A stretch of DNA of 64,000 bases from Cloacibacillus evryensis DSM 19522 (GCF_000585335.1 NZ_KK073872.1:3401283-3465282), one strand, 5' to 3'. Positions 25,491-33,736 are shown, counted from the first letter of the stretch. Notes: generated from the sequence alone by a model not told the origin. Numbers and translations are program-made.

Positions 25491-26384
25491 TTATGCGCAC
25501 GGCACGGCCCCTCCCGGGCAGTTTAACCTCCCGGCGGCGTATTTGACGAAACGCTTTACCGCGGGGGCGGCGTTTTCCAGCGAAAAGAGGGCCATCCCGA
25601 GTATTATCTTCTGCGGCGGATCAAGCGGGAGTTTTACCACGTCGCAGGGCCAGTTGCGGGTGATCAGTTCGTTGATGACGGTCATCCCCAGTCCCTGCTC
25701 GACCATTGAGAGCGCCGCGAAGCTTTGCAGCGTGGTGAATTGTACGTCCGGCTCCAAGCCGTTTTTTTCAAAGAGCGCCGCCACGTCGGCGTCGCGCCCG
25801 AGGGCCGGCATGATGAAGCTTTCGTCGCGGCACTTTTGCAGCGGGTAGGCCGCCGCCCGTGCAAGCTGGTGCGTCTTCGGCAGCACCGCGAGCATCTGGT
25901 CCTCGGCCAGAGGGATCCAGTCGTACGACATGGGTTCTTTATGGCTCATAAAAGCCACGTCCGCCCTTTTTTCCTCAAGCCATTGGATTATCTCCTGCCG
26001 GATGCCCTCCATGAGTTTGATCTTGATGTGCGGATACTCCTCGCGGAAGCCCCTGATAACGCCCGGCAGCCAGTGCGTCGAGATGCTTGGATAGGTGGCG
26101 ATCGTCACTTCGCCGAGCGAAAGCCCCTTGATCTCGGCCGCGATTTCGTAGATGCGCCGCTCCTGCGATAATAGCTCCCTTACGGCGACGGCGATCCTTT
26201 CGCCGTCCGGCGTCGGCATTACCCCCCTTTTGTTCCGCAGCAGAAGGGGAAACCCAAGATCGTTTTCAAAGGCCGTCACCAGCTGGCTCACGCCGGAGGG
26301 CGTGTAGCCAAGAATCTCGGCCGCCTTTGAAAAACTGCCTGTCTCCGCGGAGATCAAAAAAGCCTTGCACCTTGAGCTCTCCAC
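25491..26384 (-). CDS. LysR-family transcription regulator
   Basis: The 297-residue protein has an N-terminal winged helix (FLISAETGSFSKAAEILGYTPSGVSQLVTAFENDLGFPLLLRNKRG, read in overlapping pieces) and a LysR effector domain starting GLSLGEVTIATYPSISTHWLPGVI. It closely resembles the regulator at 51077-51949 in domain layout and phrases such as IMPALGRD and IRQE, so the two are paralogues of one subgroup. The target is unknown. Its start region faces the small membrane protein gene at 26513, a possible target. Confidence 0.92.
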   Translation of the reverse strand: MESSRCKAFLISAETGSFSKAAEILGYTPSGVSQLVTAFENDLGFPLLLRNKRGVMPTPDGERIAVAVRELLSQERRIYEIAAEIKGLSLGEVTIATYPSISTHWLPGVIRGFREEYPHIKIKLMEGIRQEIIQWLEEKRADVAFMSHKEPMSYDWIPLAEDQMLAVLPKTHQLARAAAYPLQKCRDESFIMPALGRDADVAALFEKNGLEPDVQFTTLQSFAALSMVEQGLGMTVINELITRNWPCDVVKLPLDPPQKIILGMALFSLENAAPAVKRFVKYAAGRLNCPGGAVPCA

Positions 26385-26512
26385 AATTCCATCTCCTTTT
26401 AAGTAATACTAAAAACAAATATTACAGAACGTAGTTTTACTTTATATTATAGCCTTTATATAATGAGATCGCAAAGGCCCGAAAGAGCCGGCAAGGACGG
26501 GAGGAAAGGATC

Positions 26513-26707
26513 ATGAAAAAAAACAACATTTACGGTGCGGCGGCGATCATCAGTTTGTTTGCGACAATAGCTTTGCGCTATTTATGGATAATAGAGAACA
26601 ACGGCGAGTCCGCGGCTCTCGCGATTTTAATGTTCGCTTCCTGCGCGGTCTTCAGCTTCGCGGCGGCGGGGTACGTCACCGGCGGATGGACGACGCGGTA
26701 CCGGTAG
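26513..26707 (+). CDS. Small hypothetical membrane protein (64 aa)
   Basis: The protein has two hydrophobic segments (AAAIISLFATIALRYLWI and ALAILMFASCAVFSFAAAGY) and short polar ends. GGAGG lies before the ATG. It is divergent from the LysR gene and followed by a strong hairpin, so it is a monocistronic unit. No family recognised. Confidence 0.55.
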   Translation: MKKNNIYGAAAIISLFATIALRYLWIIENNGESAALAILMFASCAVFSFAAAGYVTGGWTTRYR

Positions 26708-26715
26708 GAGAGAAC

Positions 26716-26747
26716 GCGGCGCGGCTGAAATCATCAAGCCGCGCCGC
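26716..26747 (+). terminator. Hairpin terminator after the small membrane protein gene
   Basis: A perfect 11-bp stem GCGGCGCGGCT/AGCCGCGCCGC with a 10-nt loop, followed by ATTATAT. The U-run is weak. Confidence 0.6.
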
Positions 26748-26968
26748 ATTATATAAAGAACAACTTGTCCTATAGCAGCCATACCCGCCAAATAGACGGC
26801 CTGTCGATCTTATTTTCTCTCCGCGGACAAAATGCCCCTTTTCACTCAATGACGCTATCACAATAAAATTTATCCTGCCAATATGCCATATAGCGTTCTG
26901 TTCAAAAAACATTTATAATGTAAAAAGTTTTTGTTTTAACTGTATACTTAGATAAGGAAGTGTTGGTC

Positions 26969-28789
26969 ATGCTGAGAACAAACCGAAACCGGCTCTGTCT
27001 TACCGCCGCGTTCATCCTTCTCCTGCTCGCGCTCGTCGCCGCGGGCGGCTGCGGCGGAAGCGGCGGCGGCAACAAACTTTACGTCATGGGGGCGATGCAC
27101 GGCGACCTGGCGGAAGAGCTGAACGAATTGTGCGACATCTCCGCATACGACGGAGTGAGCGCCGACGCGCCGCTGATCGTTTCTTATAAGGACGGCTCCG
27201 TTTTCGACGACGAAACGGCCAAGACGATACGGAAATTCCTTGACGCGGGGCAGAGCGTGGCGCTGGAGCACGCGGACGAAAAGGAGATAAACGGCTTCCT
27301 TGACGCGCTGGGGTTTGAAGGCGATTTCATAATGCCGTCCGGCAGCAGCTATGTCGAATATTACGGCGTAAAGATACTGAGCGGCGACATTTTCTCATAT
27401 GTAACGCTCAATGACAACGAGTCGCAGCCGGAGATCATCAACAAATTCCCCGACGAGATCAGATCGGGCGATATTCTCGTATCGCAGGACAAGACGCAGT
27501 CGTGGCCGGTCACTGATACGTCGGGAGACGAAACCGTGTCCTTCTACCATTCCGAGCCGGATCTGACTCCGCCGCCGGCCGACGAACGCGCGGCGGCGAA
27601 CGGCATCGTGAAGTGGATGAACGGGAGCGCGGAACAGGCTAAGGCCGCCGCCGCAGGCAAGGCGTCGGCGCAAAAGGCCCTCAACGGCGCTTCCTCGGGG
27701 ACGAACGACCTTACGCAGGTCTCCCGTATGTATGAAAAAACTTACAGCGCCTCGCAGTGGGGCAATACTTTTGAGATAACGGTGGACGTCTACGCCTGCC
27801 ACACCTACAACGAGGCCGACAAACTGGATTCCGACTGGTATTTTATCAAGCAGAAGGGCCAACTGAACCCCTCGGCTAATTACAGCAATCAGGATCACAA
27901 AGGAACCACCTCGGCGGTGATACAGGATTACATGGTCGAATATGGGTTTGACAACTGGATGGTGAACAACGACGGAAAGACGAACAACAACGCCGTGCTC
28001 AAGGATTCGAAGCCTGACACCTCCGTCGGCTCGACGGGCTTCTCCAGCGGCATCTCCTTCTCGCTGGGCGGCAACGTCGGTTTCTCGGGATTGTCGGGCA
28101 GCGGCGGCATCAGCGCGGGCGTGAGCTATTCCACCAGCGAGAGCCAAACCGTCTCCGAGTGTCAGGTGCAGAACAATTCTAAGGGATCGGTAAACGGCGT
28201 CACCCAGCAGAACGCGGCGTGGAGTTACACCTTCTCGCGCCCGCTGCTGAAGGGCGGCCCCTATTTCGCCGCCTGCAACGACTTTTACGACGCGCCGCTC
28301 GCCTCGCGCAGCCTCTTCCAGCCCGTGAATCAGTGGGCGTGGGCTGTCGGCCCCAACGACAGGGACAATATCAAAGGGTTCAAGTTCAAATTCAAGTGGA
28401 TGACCGGCTATTCCTACAGCGCCGGCTACGCCTGGTGGATAAAGGTCGCCAAAGAGGAACACCACAACAAGGCGGCGCATGAAAGCGAGTTCTACGTCCC
28501 CCTCGAAGGGATACTGCCGCCGCTGATCGCCGCCAACAATCTGGACTTTTCAAAGGCCGCGGCCCATCAGAAGCTCGAGCTGGGGACCTTCCGCGACTGG
28601 ACGGCGGAGAGCGATAAAGAATGGTGCACACTGAGCCGGACGGAGGGGACGAAAGAGGACGCCAACAGCGGCGTTTTTGTGGATGTATCCGAAAACACGA
28701 CCGGCGCCAACCGCGAGGCCACGATCACGCTGAAAACTAAGGACGGCAAGGGCAGCTCGACGGTGAAAGTCTTCCAGTCAAGATATTAG
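26969..28789 (+). CDS. Lipoprotein with a beta-pore-like middle region and a C-terminal BACON-like domain
   Basis: The ATG at 26969 follows AAGGAAG; a GTG at 26960 is too close to it. A signal peptide with lipobox (LVAAGGC, Cys28) predicts lipidation and surface location. Residues about 40-220 form a globular region (KLYVMGAMHGDLAEELNEL). About 255-470 contain a run of small residues with alternating pattern, FSSGISFSLGGNVGFSGLSG then SGGISAGVSYSTSESQTVSE, like the membrane-inserting hairpin of leukocidin-type beta-pore toxins, followed by aromatic-rich strands. The last 95 residues resemble BACON/Ig-like repeats (TAESDKEWCTLSRTEG, REATITLKTKDG). Monocistronic. Toxin or adhesin function is an inference from pattern only. 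Confidence 0.6.
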   Translation: MLRTNRNRLCLTAAFILLLLALVAAGGCGGSGGGNKLYVMGAMHGDLAEELNELCDISAYDGVSADAPLIVSYKDGSVFDDETAKTIRKFLDAGQSVALEHADEKEINGFLDALGFEGDFIMPSGSSYVEYYGVKILSGDIFSYVTLNDNESQPEIINKFPDEIRSGDILVSQDKTQSWPVTDTSGDETVSFYHSEPDLTPPPADERAAANGIVKWMNGSAEQAKAAAAGKASAQKALNGASSGTNDLTQVSRMYEKTYSASQWGNTFEITVDVYACHTYNEADKLDSDWYFIKQKGQLNPSANYSNQDHKGTTSAVIQDYMVEYGFDNWMVNNDGKTNNNAVLKDSKPDTSVGSTGFSSGISFSLGGNVGFSGLSGSGGISAGVSYSTSESQTVSECQVQNNSKGSVNGVTQQNAAWSYTFSRPLLKGGPYFAACNDFYDAPLASRSLFQPVNQWAWAVGPNDRDNIKGFKFKFKWMTGYSYSAGYAWWIKVAKEEHHNKAAHESEFYVPLEGILPPLIAANNLDFSKAAAHQKLELGTFRDWTAESDKEWCTLSRTEGTKEDANSGVFVDVSENTTGANREATITLKTKDGKGSSTVKVFQSRY

Positions 28790-28826
28790 CCTGCGATTCC
28801 AACAGTTCACAGCAGAAGCAACCGAG

Positions 28827-28860
28827 ATGAGACGCCGGGTTTTGAGACCTGGCGTCTCAT
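28827..28860 (+). terminator. Hairpin after the lipoprotein gene
   Basis: ATGAGACGCC pairs with GGCGTCTCAT, plus inner GGT/ACC. There is no strong U-run, so termination strength is uncertain. Confidence 0.5.
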
Positions 28861-28875
28861 TAGGGGCTGATTGCG

Positions 28876-28992
28876 ATGAGGGCCTCCCCTGAAGGAGAGG
28901 CCGCCGCGATAGAACATCCCGAGCGCTGCGCCGTCTGCGGAAGCTGCCGGCTCGTTTGCCCGGCTGGCGCGATAGATGTATACAAGGAATGA
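28876..28992 (+). CDS. Tiny 4Fe-4S ferredoxin-like protein (38 aa)
   Basis: The ORF reads MRASPEGEAAAIEHPERCAV then CGSCRLVCPAGAIDVYKE: one complete CxxCxxCxxxCP cluster motif. Its TGA lies four bases before the thioesterase ATG, suggesting coupling. No convincing ribosome-binding site precedes the ATG, so it may be the remnant of a larger ferredoxin or iron-sulfur subunit. Confidence 0.5.
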   Translation: MRASPEGEAAAIEHPERCAVCGSCRLVCPAGAIDVYKE

Positions 28993-28996
28993 GAAA

Positions 28997-29446
28997 ATGG
29001 CGGAAGCAAAGAAATTAAACAGTTGGTGCTTCGTCTGCGGGGCTGAAAATCCTCAGGGGCTGCACATCAAAAAACTTCGCACCGAGCATGGCTGCCGCTG
29101 CGATTTTACCGTGGAGCGCGGATGGTGCGGCTATGCCGGTATCCTCCACGGAGGGATACATGCGGCGATCCTCGACGAGATCATGGGCGACGCCGTGAAC
29201 GACAGGCTCAAAACCGCCGTGACGCTCGACATGACGATAAGATATATAAGCCCGGGGCGCGAGGGCATGGCGCTCGTGTGCGAGGGCGAGGTCGCGTCCG
29301 TTTCCGGCAGGCGCGCCAAGGCGCGCGGGACGATCCGCGAAGCCGCGACGGGAAAGCTCATCTCGGAGGCGACGGGGCACTATCTAAGGGTGGATGTGGA
29401 GAACCTGAAGGAAAGGGCAGACGGACAGGACGCGGCTGGCATATAA
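28997..29446 (+). CDS. PaaI-type hotdog-fold thioesterase
   Basis: The protein carries the hotdog thioesterase core: GWCGYAGILHGGIHAAILDE with the HGG motif, followed by AVTLDMTIRYISPGREG. Such enzymes hydrolyse acyl-CoA or aryl-CoA esters in the cytoplasm. An N-terminal CFVCGAENPQGLHI motif, with two Cys, is common in this subgroup. I start at ATG 28997, which follows AAGGA; an in-frame ATG at 28976 lies inside the preceding ferredoxin ORF. 149 residues, usual length. Confidence 0.88.
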   Translation: MAEAKKLNSWCFVCGAENPQGLHIKKLRTEHGCRCDFTVERGWCGYAGILHGGIHAAILDEIMGDAVNDRLKTAVTLDMTIRYISPGREGMALVCEGEVASVSGRRAKARGTIREAATGKLISEATGHYLRVDVENLKERADGQDAAGI

Positions 29447-29589
29447 GCCGCGCGTAATAAAGAGGGGCGCGCCCGGATGGGGATTTTTTATGAAGAGCGC
29501 CTTGGCCTACATGATGATGCTCGGCGTACAGCCGCCGCAGGCGCCCTTTTGAAAAAGCATTGAGATGCCTGTCATACCCGCACAAAACA

Positions 29590-29628
29590 GGCCCGGGAAG
29601 GGACATCGAAACATCCCCCTCCCGGGCC
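29590..29628 (+). terminator. Hairpin terminator downstream of the thioesterase
   Basis: GGCCCGGG with partner CCCGGGCC and inner AGGG/CCCT pairs. The interval 29447-29589 holds no supported gene. Confidence 0.55.
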
Positions 29629-29664
29629 GCTCTGCTTGAGTGACCGTTATTTTAGAATATTAAT

Positions 29665-29950
29665 GAAACCCTGATTAATTCACTTTGTCATATAAAACCT
29701 GACGTATCGTCCGCTGATTACGGCCAGAGAGCCGAAATCTTTGATTTCGTGCGAATCGGCTGGTTTGTCCACCAGATGTGCCAGCCGCTAAACAGGCAAC
29801 CCCTGAGCGGGGCGGACGGCCAGAGAGCCAAATCAGTGATTCTCTGATTTGTGCGAATCGGCTGGTAGTCCCATCAGGCGTATTTACATACGTTGGAGCC
29901 ACGGTCGGGGGCTGCCTGTGACGCGGATGGCGCATATAATCAGTGGTTCC
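29665..29950 (-). repeat. MITE-like element, copy 1 (286 bp)
   Basis: Ends are GAAACCCTGATTAA and, on the other strand, GGAACCACTGATTA, with TTAAT on both outer sides (29660-29664, 29951-29955) as target duplication. It is nearly identical to 40126-40412. Inside are two imperfect direct repeats of about 48 bp, each a hairpin (CCAGAGAGCC...CGGCTGG). It encodes nothing and sits exactly at the stop codon of the minus-strand gene that follows. Confidence 0.85.
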
Positions 29951-30730
29951 TTAATGGCAGCCGTGCGAGGCTCCGTGGCCGCAGCCATGGCAGTCGCCGG
30001 ATATCTCTTCGTGGTGGTGGTGGTCGCACTCCGCCGCGGGGTCGTCTTTGAGTTCGCCGGCGAGAAAACGCTTCACCGCTTCGTCGACGGAGCCGCTGAC
30101 GCCGGAGACGAGCTCTATGCCCGCCGCCGCGAGGACGTTCTTCGCGCCGCCGCCGATGCCGCCGCAGATGAGCAGGCTGACGCCGTTCTCGCGCAGGAAG
30201 CCGCCGAGCGCGGAATGGCCGCTGCCTTCCGCGTCGATTATCTTCCGCGACGCCACCGCGCCGTCCCTGATCTCATAGAGCGCGAAGTAGCGCGTATGTC
30301 CAAAATGCTGAAAAACCTCTCCGTTATCTTCCGTTACCGCTATTATTCCGCTTTTCATGATCGTTTCCATCCTTTCCCTGAGAGCCTTGCCGCTCTCGCT
30401 GACAAAGGGGCAGCGCCTGCATCTGGCCATGCCGCCGCACCACTGCCCGGCGATCTCATAATTGCCGCCGTTGATGAAGATGCCCTTGCCCGTGCAGAGC
30501 GCTTCCGCGACCTTGGCGTGCGCGGAATAGATGATGCGCTGCAGCGTGCCGCGCGAAACGCCCATCCGACGCGCCGCCGTCTCCTGATCGAGCCCCTCAA
30601 GGTCGCAAAGGCGCAGGCTTTCAAGCTCCTCAAGCGAAAGGTCGAGTATCTCCGCGGCGACCGCGTCAGGCATGAAGCGCAGCGCCGCGGGGCGGCTGCA
30701 TACGCGGCGGCATTTTATGCTTCCGGCCAT
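29951..30730 (-). CDS. DUF134 HTH protein fused to a NifB/NifX-type (FeMo-co binding) domain
   Basis: Residues 1-110 are a DUF134 domain, RRVCSRPAALRFMPD then a sigma-like HTH (LDQETAARRMGVSRGTLQRI). Residues about 125-230 are a dinitrogenase-FeMo-cofactor-biosynthesis-like domain (IIAVTEDNGEVFQHFGHTRY). The tail is rich in metal ligands: CDHHHHEEISGDCHGCGHGA then SHGCH. Proteins of this kind are common in anaerobes without nitrogenase and probably handle Fe-S or other metal clusters. Next to it lies an ArsR-type repressor and between them a strong 11-bp inverted repeat over the promoter. The MITE insertion abuts its stop codon. Confidence 0.88.
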   Translation of the reverse strand: MAGSIKCRRVCSRPAALRFMPDAVAAEILDLSLEELESLRLCDLEGLDQETAARRMGVSRGTLQRIIYSAHAKVAEALCTGKGIFINGGNYEIAGQWCGGMARCRRCPFVSESGKALRERMETIMKSGIIAVTEDNGEVFQHFGHTRYFALYEIRDGAVASRKIIDAEGSGHSALGGFLRENGVSLLICGGIGGGAKNVLAAAGIELVSGVSGSVDEAVKRFLAGELKDDPAAECDHHHHEEISGDCHGCGHGASHGCH

Positions 30731-30767
30731 GGCGTTTTCCCCTTTCGAAAATCTGTATATATCTTAA

Positions 30768-30804
30768 TGTGCATATGCCCATTTTGTCAATGAGCATATG
30801 CACA
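30768..30804 (-). promoter_or_regulatory. Promoter and 11-bp inverted-repeat operator of the DUF134/NifX gene
   Basis: TGTGCATATGC (30768-30778) and GCATATGCACA (30794-30804) are exact inverted repeats 15 bp apart. On the minus strand TTGACA (30790-30785) lies between them and TAAGAT follows 18 bp later, so the operator brackets the -35 box. The right arm touches the arsR stop codon. Confidence 0.7.
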
Positions 30805-31086
30805 TCATTTCTCTTTTCCGGCGAGCCTGTCTATCGCGGAGGTCAGCATGGAAAAGCGCTCGTCGTCGAGCGTGTAATGCATCCATTTCCCCTCCCTGTG
30901 CCTTTTGACGAGCCCCGCGTGGCAGAGCGTTTTCATGTGGTGCGAAAGAGTCGGCTGCGTTATTTTGAAGCGTTCCAGCAGCTTGCAGGCGCACAGCTCC
31001 CCGCCGGAGAGCATCTCCACGATCATCAGCCGATTGGGGTCGGAAAGAGCCTTGAACACCTCGGAGAGTTCTGCGTAATCTACCAT
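30805..31086 (-). CDS. ArsR/SmtB-family metal-responsive repressor
   Basis: A 93-residue winged-helix repressor: FKALSDPNRLMIVEMLSGGE, then LCACKLLERF (C32, C34; the ELCVC-like metalloid-binding position), then the recognition helix TQPTLSHHMKTLCHAGLVKR. The Cys pair is the As(III)/Sb(III) sensing type. It probably controls itself and the DUF134/NifX gene just downstream. On the minus strand a TATAAT lies near 31130. It could also serve the distant acr3 locus. Confidence 0.92.
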   Translation of the reverse strand: MVDYAELSEVFKALSDPNRLMIVEMLSGGELCACKLLERFKITQPTLSHHMKTLCHAGLVKRHREGKWMHYTLDDERFSMLTSAIDRLAGKEK

Positions 31087-31171
31087 GTGTGATCCTTCTT
31101 TCGACCAAAAGTATGTCTATCTGTCTATTTATTATAACAAAAAATTCCCCGAAATTATGGCGGTCTGCGGA

Positions 31172-31210
31172 AAATGGCCGCGGGGGCGCTTCGCGCCGCC
31201 GCAGCCATTT
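31172..31210 (-). terminator. Large hairpin between the lyase-like gene and arsR
   Basis: AAATGGC-GCGG-GGCGC pairs with GCGCC-CCGC-GCCATTT around a TTC loop, with single bulges. It probably ends the five-gene operon, whose last stop is at 31286. Little U-run. Confidence 0.45.
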
Positions 31211-31285
31211 CATTTAGGATATGAAGGTCCGCCCCCGTTTTGTAAATACACCCGGAGGCAGCCCCCCTTACCGGCTTCGCGGCCC

Positions 31286-32836
31286 TTAATACAGGCCGCC
31301 TATATAGCGCTCGGCCGTTTCCCTGACGCGGCCCGAGTGCACGAGTTCGCGCGCCCACTCCATGTCGGGCGAGATGTAATGGTCGTTTTCCATAAAGGGA
31401 GCCTTTTCGCGCACGGCCGCGCCGACGGCGGCGGTCACGGGCGAGAGCGGCAGCTCTTTTTGCGCGCGGAGCCCCGCGGCCTGTACTGCGGTAAGCAGTT
31501 CGTTGCCGAGGACATATTCCGCGAGACGCACGACTTTATAGGCCTTCATCGCGGCGTTGTAGCCCATGCTGACGTAGTCCTCCTGGAAGGCGCAGGTGGG
31601 GACGGAATCGACGGAGGCGGGATGCGAAAGGACGCGTATCTCACCCACCAGCCCCGCCGATGAGTACTGGACGATCATGTAGCCGCTGTTTTCACCGGGG
31701 TTCGCGACGAGGAACGGCGGCAGGCCGCTCACATGCTCGTTGACCATGCGGTCGGTGCGCCGTTCGGAGATCTTTGCCAGGTAGCCCATGGCGATACAGA
31801 TGGAGTCGCTCTCGATGCCGACAAAGCCGGAGTCGCTGTTGCAGGCGCTCAGCGCTTCGCCGCTCGGGTGGATTATCGGGTTGTCGCAGCAGGAATTTAT
31901 TTCGGTCACGATCGCCTCCACGGCGTCGTCGACGGTCTTGCGCGCCGCGCCGTGCGCCTGCGGCACACAGCGCAGCGAGAGCGCGTCCTGAAGGTTTTTG
32001 CCGCCGTTTTCTTTAAGGAAGGCGCTCTCCGCGAGGATCTCCCTCAAATGCGCGGCGGTCGCGGCCTGTTCATTGTGGGGCTTCACCGCCATCACCCTTT
32101 CGTCGAAGGCCTTGAGGTTCGCGCTTAGGGCCTCCAGCGTGCAGGCGGCGACGACGTCCGCCGTGGCCACAAGGTTCCTCGCGTCATAAGCGGCGAGCGC
32201 GCCCATGGCGTTTATCGAGGTGCAGCCGTTGACGAAGCAGAGCCCCTCTTTGTAGCTCGGCGTGAAAGGGGTGATGCCTGCGCGTTTGAGCGCCTCGCCG
32301 CCGTCGAGCAGCTCGCCCTGATAGTAAGCCCTTCCCGCTCCCGTAAAGACGAGCGCGGCGTGCGCCTCGGCGTCAAGGTAGCCGACGGAGCCGTGCAGCG
32401 GCACCCACGGCGTGACCCCTTTGTTGAGCAGCTCGGCTATCACCTCAAGCGCTTCAAGCCGCGCGCCGGAGACGCCGCTGCCCACGTTGACGAGCATCAT
32501 GAAGAGCATCGCGCGCACGACCTCCTCCTCCATCGGTTCGCCGACGGTGGTACAGTGGGTCAGCATTGTGTTTTTCTGATAGCGGATCGCCGATTCTTCG
32601 GGGATCGCCCGTTTGACATTCTCGCCGAGCCCGGTGGTGATGCCGTACATACGCCGTTTTTCCGCAACAAATTTATCCACGAGGGCGCGGCACTTATTGA
32701 CGCGCTCCCTGTACTCGTCGCTGAAGGATACTTTCGCGCCAAATCTCGCCACCGCCGCGAGCTCTTCGATAGTTACCTCTTTGCCCAGAATTACCTCTTT
32801 GATATCGCGCGCCTCTTTCATGCTCTCCCTGTTCAT
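31286..32836 (-). CDS. Histidine/aromatic ammonia-lyase homologue lacking the MIO-forming Ala-Ser-Gly
   Basis: Over 516 residues it follows the HAL/PAL fold: YGITTGLG (catalytic Tyr64 loop), QDALSLRCVPQAHGA, NPIIHPSG, ISERRTDRMVNEHVSGLPPF, NPGENSGYMIVQYSSA and PASVDSVPTCAFQEDYVSMG. The segment that should read GSVG-ASG-DLAPLAH reads GSVG-YLDAEAH at residues 149-159: the three residues that cyclise to the MIO electrophile are exactly deleted. Without MIO, ordinary ammonia elimination is not expected. It may bind an amino acid, perform other chemistry, or act with a partner. It is the last gene of an operon with a ferredoxin, a symporter and two small proteins. Confidence 0.88.
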   Translation of the reverse strand: MNRESMKEARDIKEVILGKEVTIEELAAVARFGAKVSFSDEYRERVNKCRALVDKFVAEKRRMYGITTGLGENVKRAIPEESAIRYQKNTMLTHCTTVGEPMEEEVVRAMLFMMLVNVGSGVSGARLEALEVIAELLNKGVTPWVPLHGSVGYLDAEAHAALVFTGAGRAYYQGELLDGGEALKRAGITPFTPSYKEGLCFVNGCTSINAMGALAAYDARNLVATADVVAACTLEALSANLKAFDERVMAVKPHNEQAATAAHLREILAESAFLKENGGKNLQDALSLRCVPQAHGAARKTVDDAVEAIVTEINSCCDNPIIHPSGEALSACNSDSGFVGIESDSICIAMGYLAKISERRTDRMVNEHVSGLPPFLVANPGENSGYMIVQYSSAGLVGEIRVLSHPASVDSVPTCAFQEDYVSMGYNAAMKAYKVVRLAEYVLGNELLTAVQAAGLRAQKELPLSPVTAAVGAAVREKAPFMENDHYISPDMEWARELVHSGRVRETAERYIGGLY

Positions 32837-32880
32837 CGACCAAACGCCTCCATAAAATATTTTTATTTGCCTCTGTTGGA

Positions 32881-33447
32881 TCAGAATGTTCTTTTTACCA
32901 TGCAGCCGTCCGCGGCCACGGGAACGTAGTAGATTTTTTTACCCTCCTCCGGTTCTCCGAAAAAGGCCACATGATAGGGGCGGTAGACGCTCTGTATCTC
33001 CGAGGGTTCAAGGGAAAAATTCCCTCCGACGCGCCGGCGCAGTATCCTGCGCGCGAGCGCATTGCCGCGCGTTACGAGTTCCGCGTCCGAAAAATCAGAG
33101 CGCTGCAATGCCTCTTCCGTTACCTCCGTCTCCGCCGTCTCTACGCCTCTGCCGTCGTAATATGAAACGCCGCAGGTCGAGCCGTTCGCGATCATCATTA
33201 TTTTGCTTTTGCGCGGCTTCGCCTCTTTCTTGAATATTTTTTCAAGAAAAATGGGATCGGTCGTTATTTCAAAGGTGATGAGCCTGTTTTCTATATAGAT
33301 CGTCTTCATAACGATCTCTTGATCTTCGCGTTGTCCGCCGCTTGTCAGGCGCGTTATGAAGCGCGCGATGAGGCCGTTTCTTTTGCGCGCCTCGTGCTTC
33401 GCCTCTTCTACGCTCATCTTTATGGGGAAGGAGGTAATGACCGCCAT
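32881..33447 (-). CDS. Hypothetical protein of the lyase-like operon (188 aa)
   Basis: A soluble protein without signal peptide. It begins MAVITSFPIKMSVEEAKHEA, has a basic N-terminal third, a middle region with STCGVSYYDGRGVETAETEV and ends VAADGCMVKRTF. GAGGGCGGG lies before the ATG. I recognise no family. Tight spacing (25 bp upstream gene, 44 bp to the lyase-like gene) places it in the operon. Confidence 0.6.
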   Translation of the reverse strand: MAVITSFPIKMSVEEAKHEARKRNGLIARFITRLTSGGQREDQEIVMKTIYIENRLITFEITTDPIFLEKIFKKEAKPRKSKIMMIANGSTCGVSYYDGRGVETAETEVTEEALQRSDFSDAELVTRGNALARRILRRRVGGNFSLEPSEIQSVYRPYHVAFFGEPEEGKKIYYVPVAADGCMVKRTF

Positions 33448-33472
33448 CGTCCCGCCCTCTGTCCTGTCTATC

Positions 33473-33721
33473 CTATTTGCGCGTGCCGCGCGAGAACGAG
33501 ATCACCTGGAATATGTACTTCAGGAAGACCCATGCGGTGACCAGCATCGCGCTGTAGGGCAGCAATCTGCCCAGCACGATATCGACGTCGTGGATCATGC
33601 TCCAGCCGATAAATACCGCTTCAAAGATAAACAGGAGGCAGAGCATTCCGTCTATGCCGAACCATGATATTTTGAGGCCGTCGTTTGTTTCGTTTTTCGT
33701 TTCGTTATTTGTATTTGCCAT
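33473..33721 (-). CDS. Small membrane protein of the lyase-like operon (82 aa)
   Basis: A polar Asn/Thr/Glu-rich N terminus is followed by two hydrophobic helices (GMLCLLFIFEAVFIGWSMI and LPYSAMLVTAWVFLKYIFQV). It starts 15 bp after the symporter stop with GGAGGC before the ATG. It may be an accessory subunit of that transporter; this is inferred from position and topology. Confidence 0.6.
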   Translation of the reverse strand: MANTNNETKNETNDGLKISWFGIDGMLCLLFIFEAVFIGWSMIHDVDIVLGRLLPYSAMLVTAWVFLKYIFQVISFSRGTRK

Positions 33722-33736
33722 AATGTGTGCCTCCTA

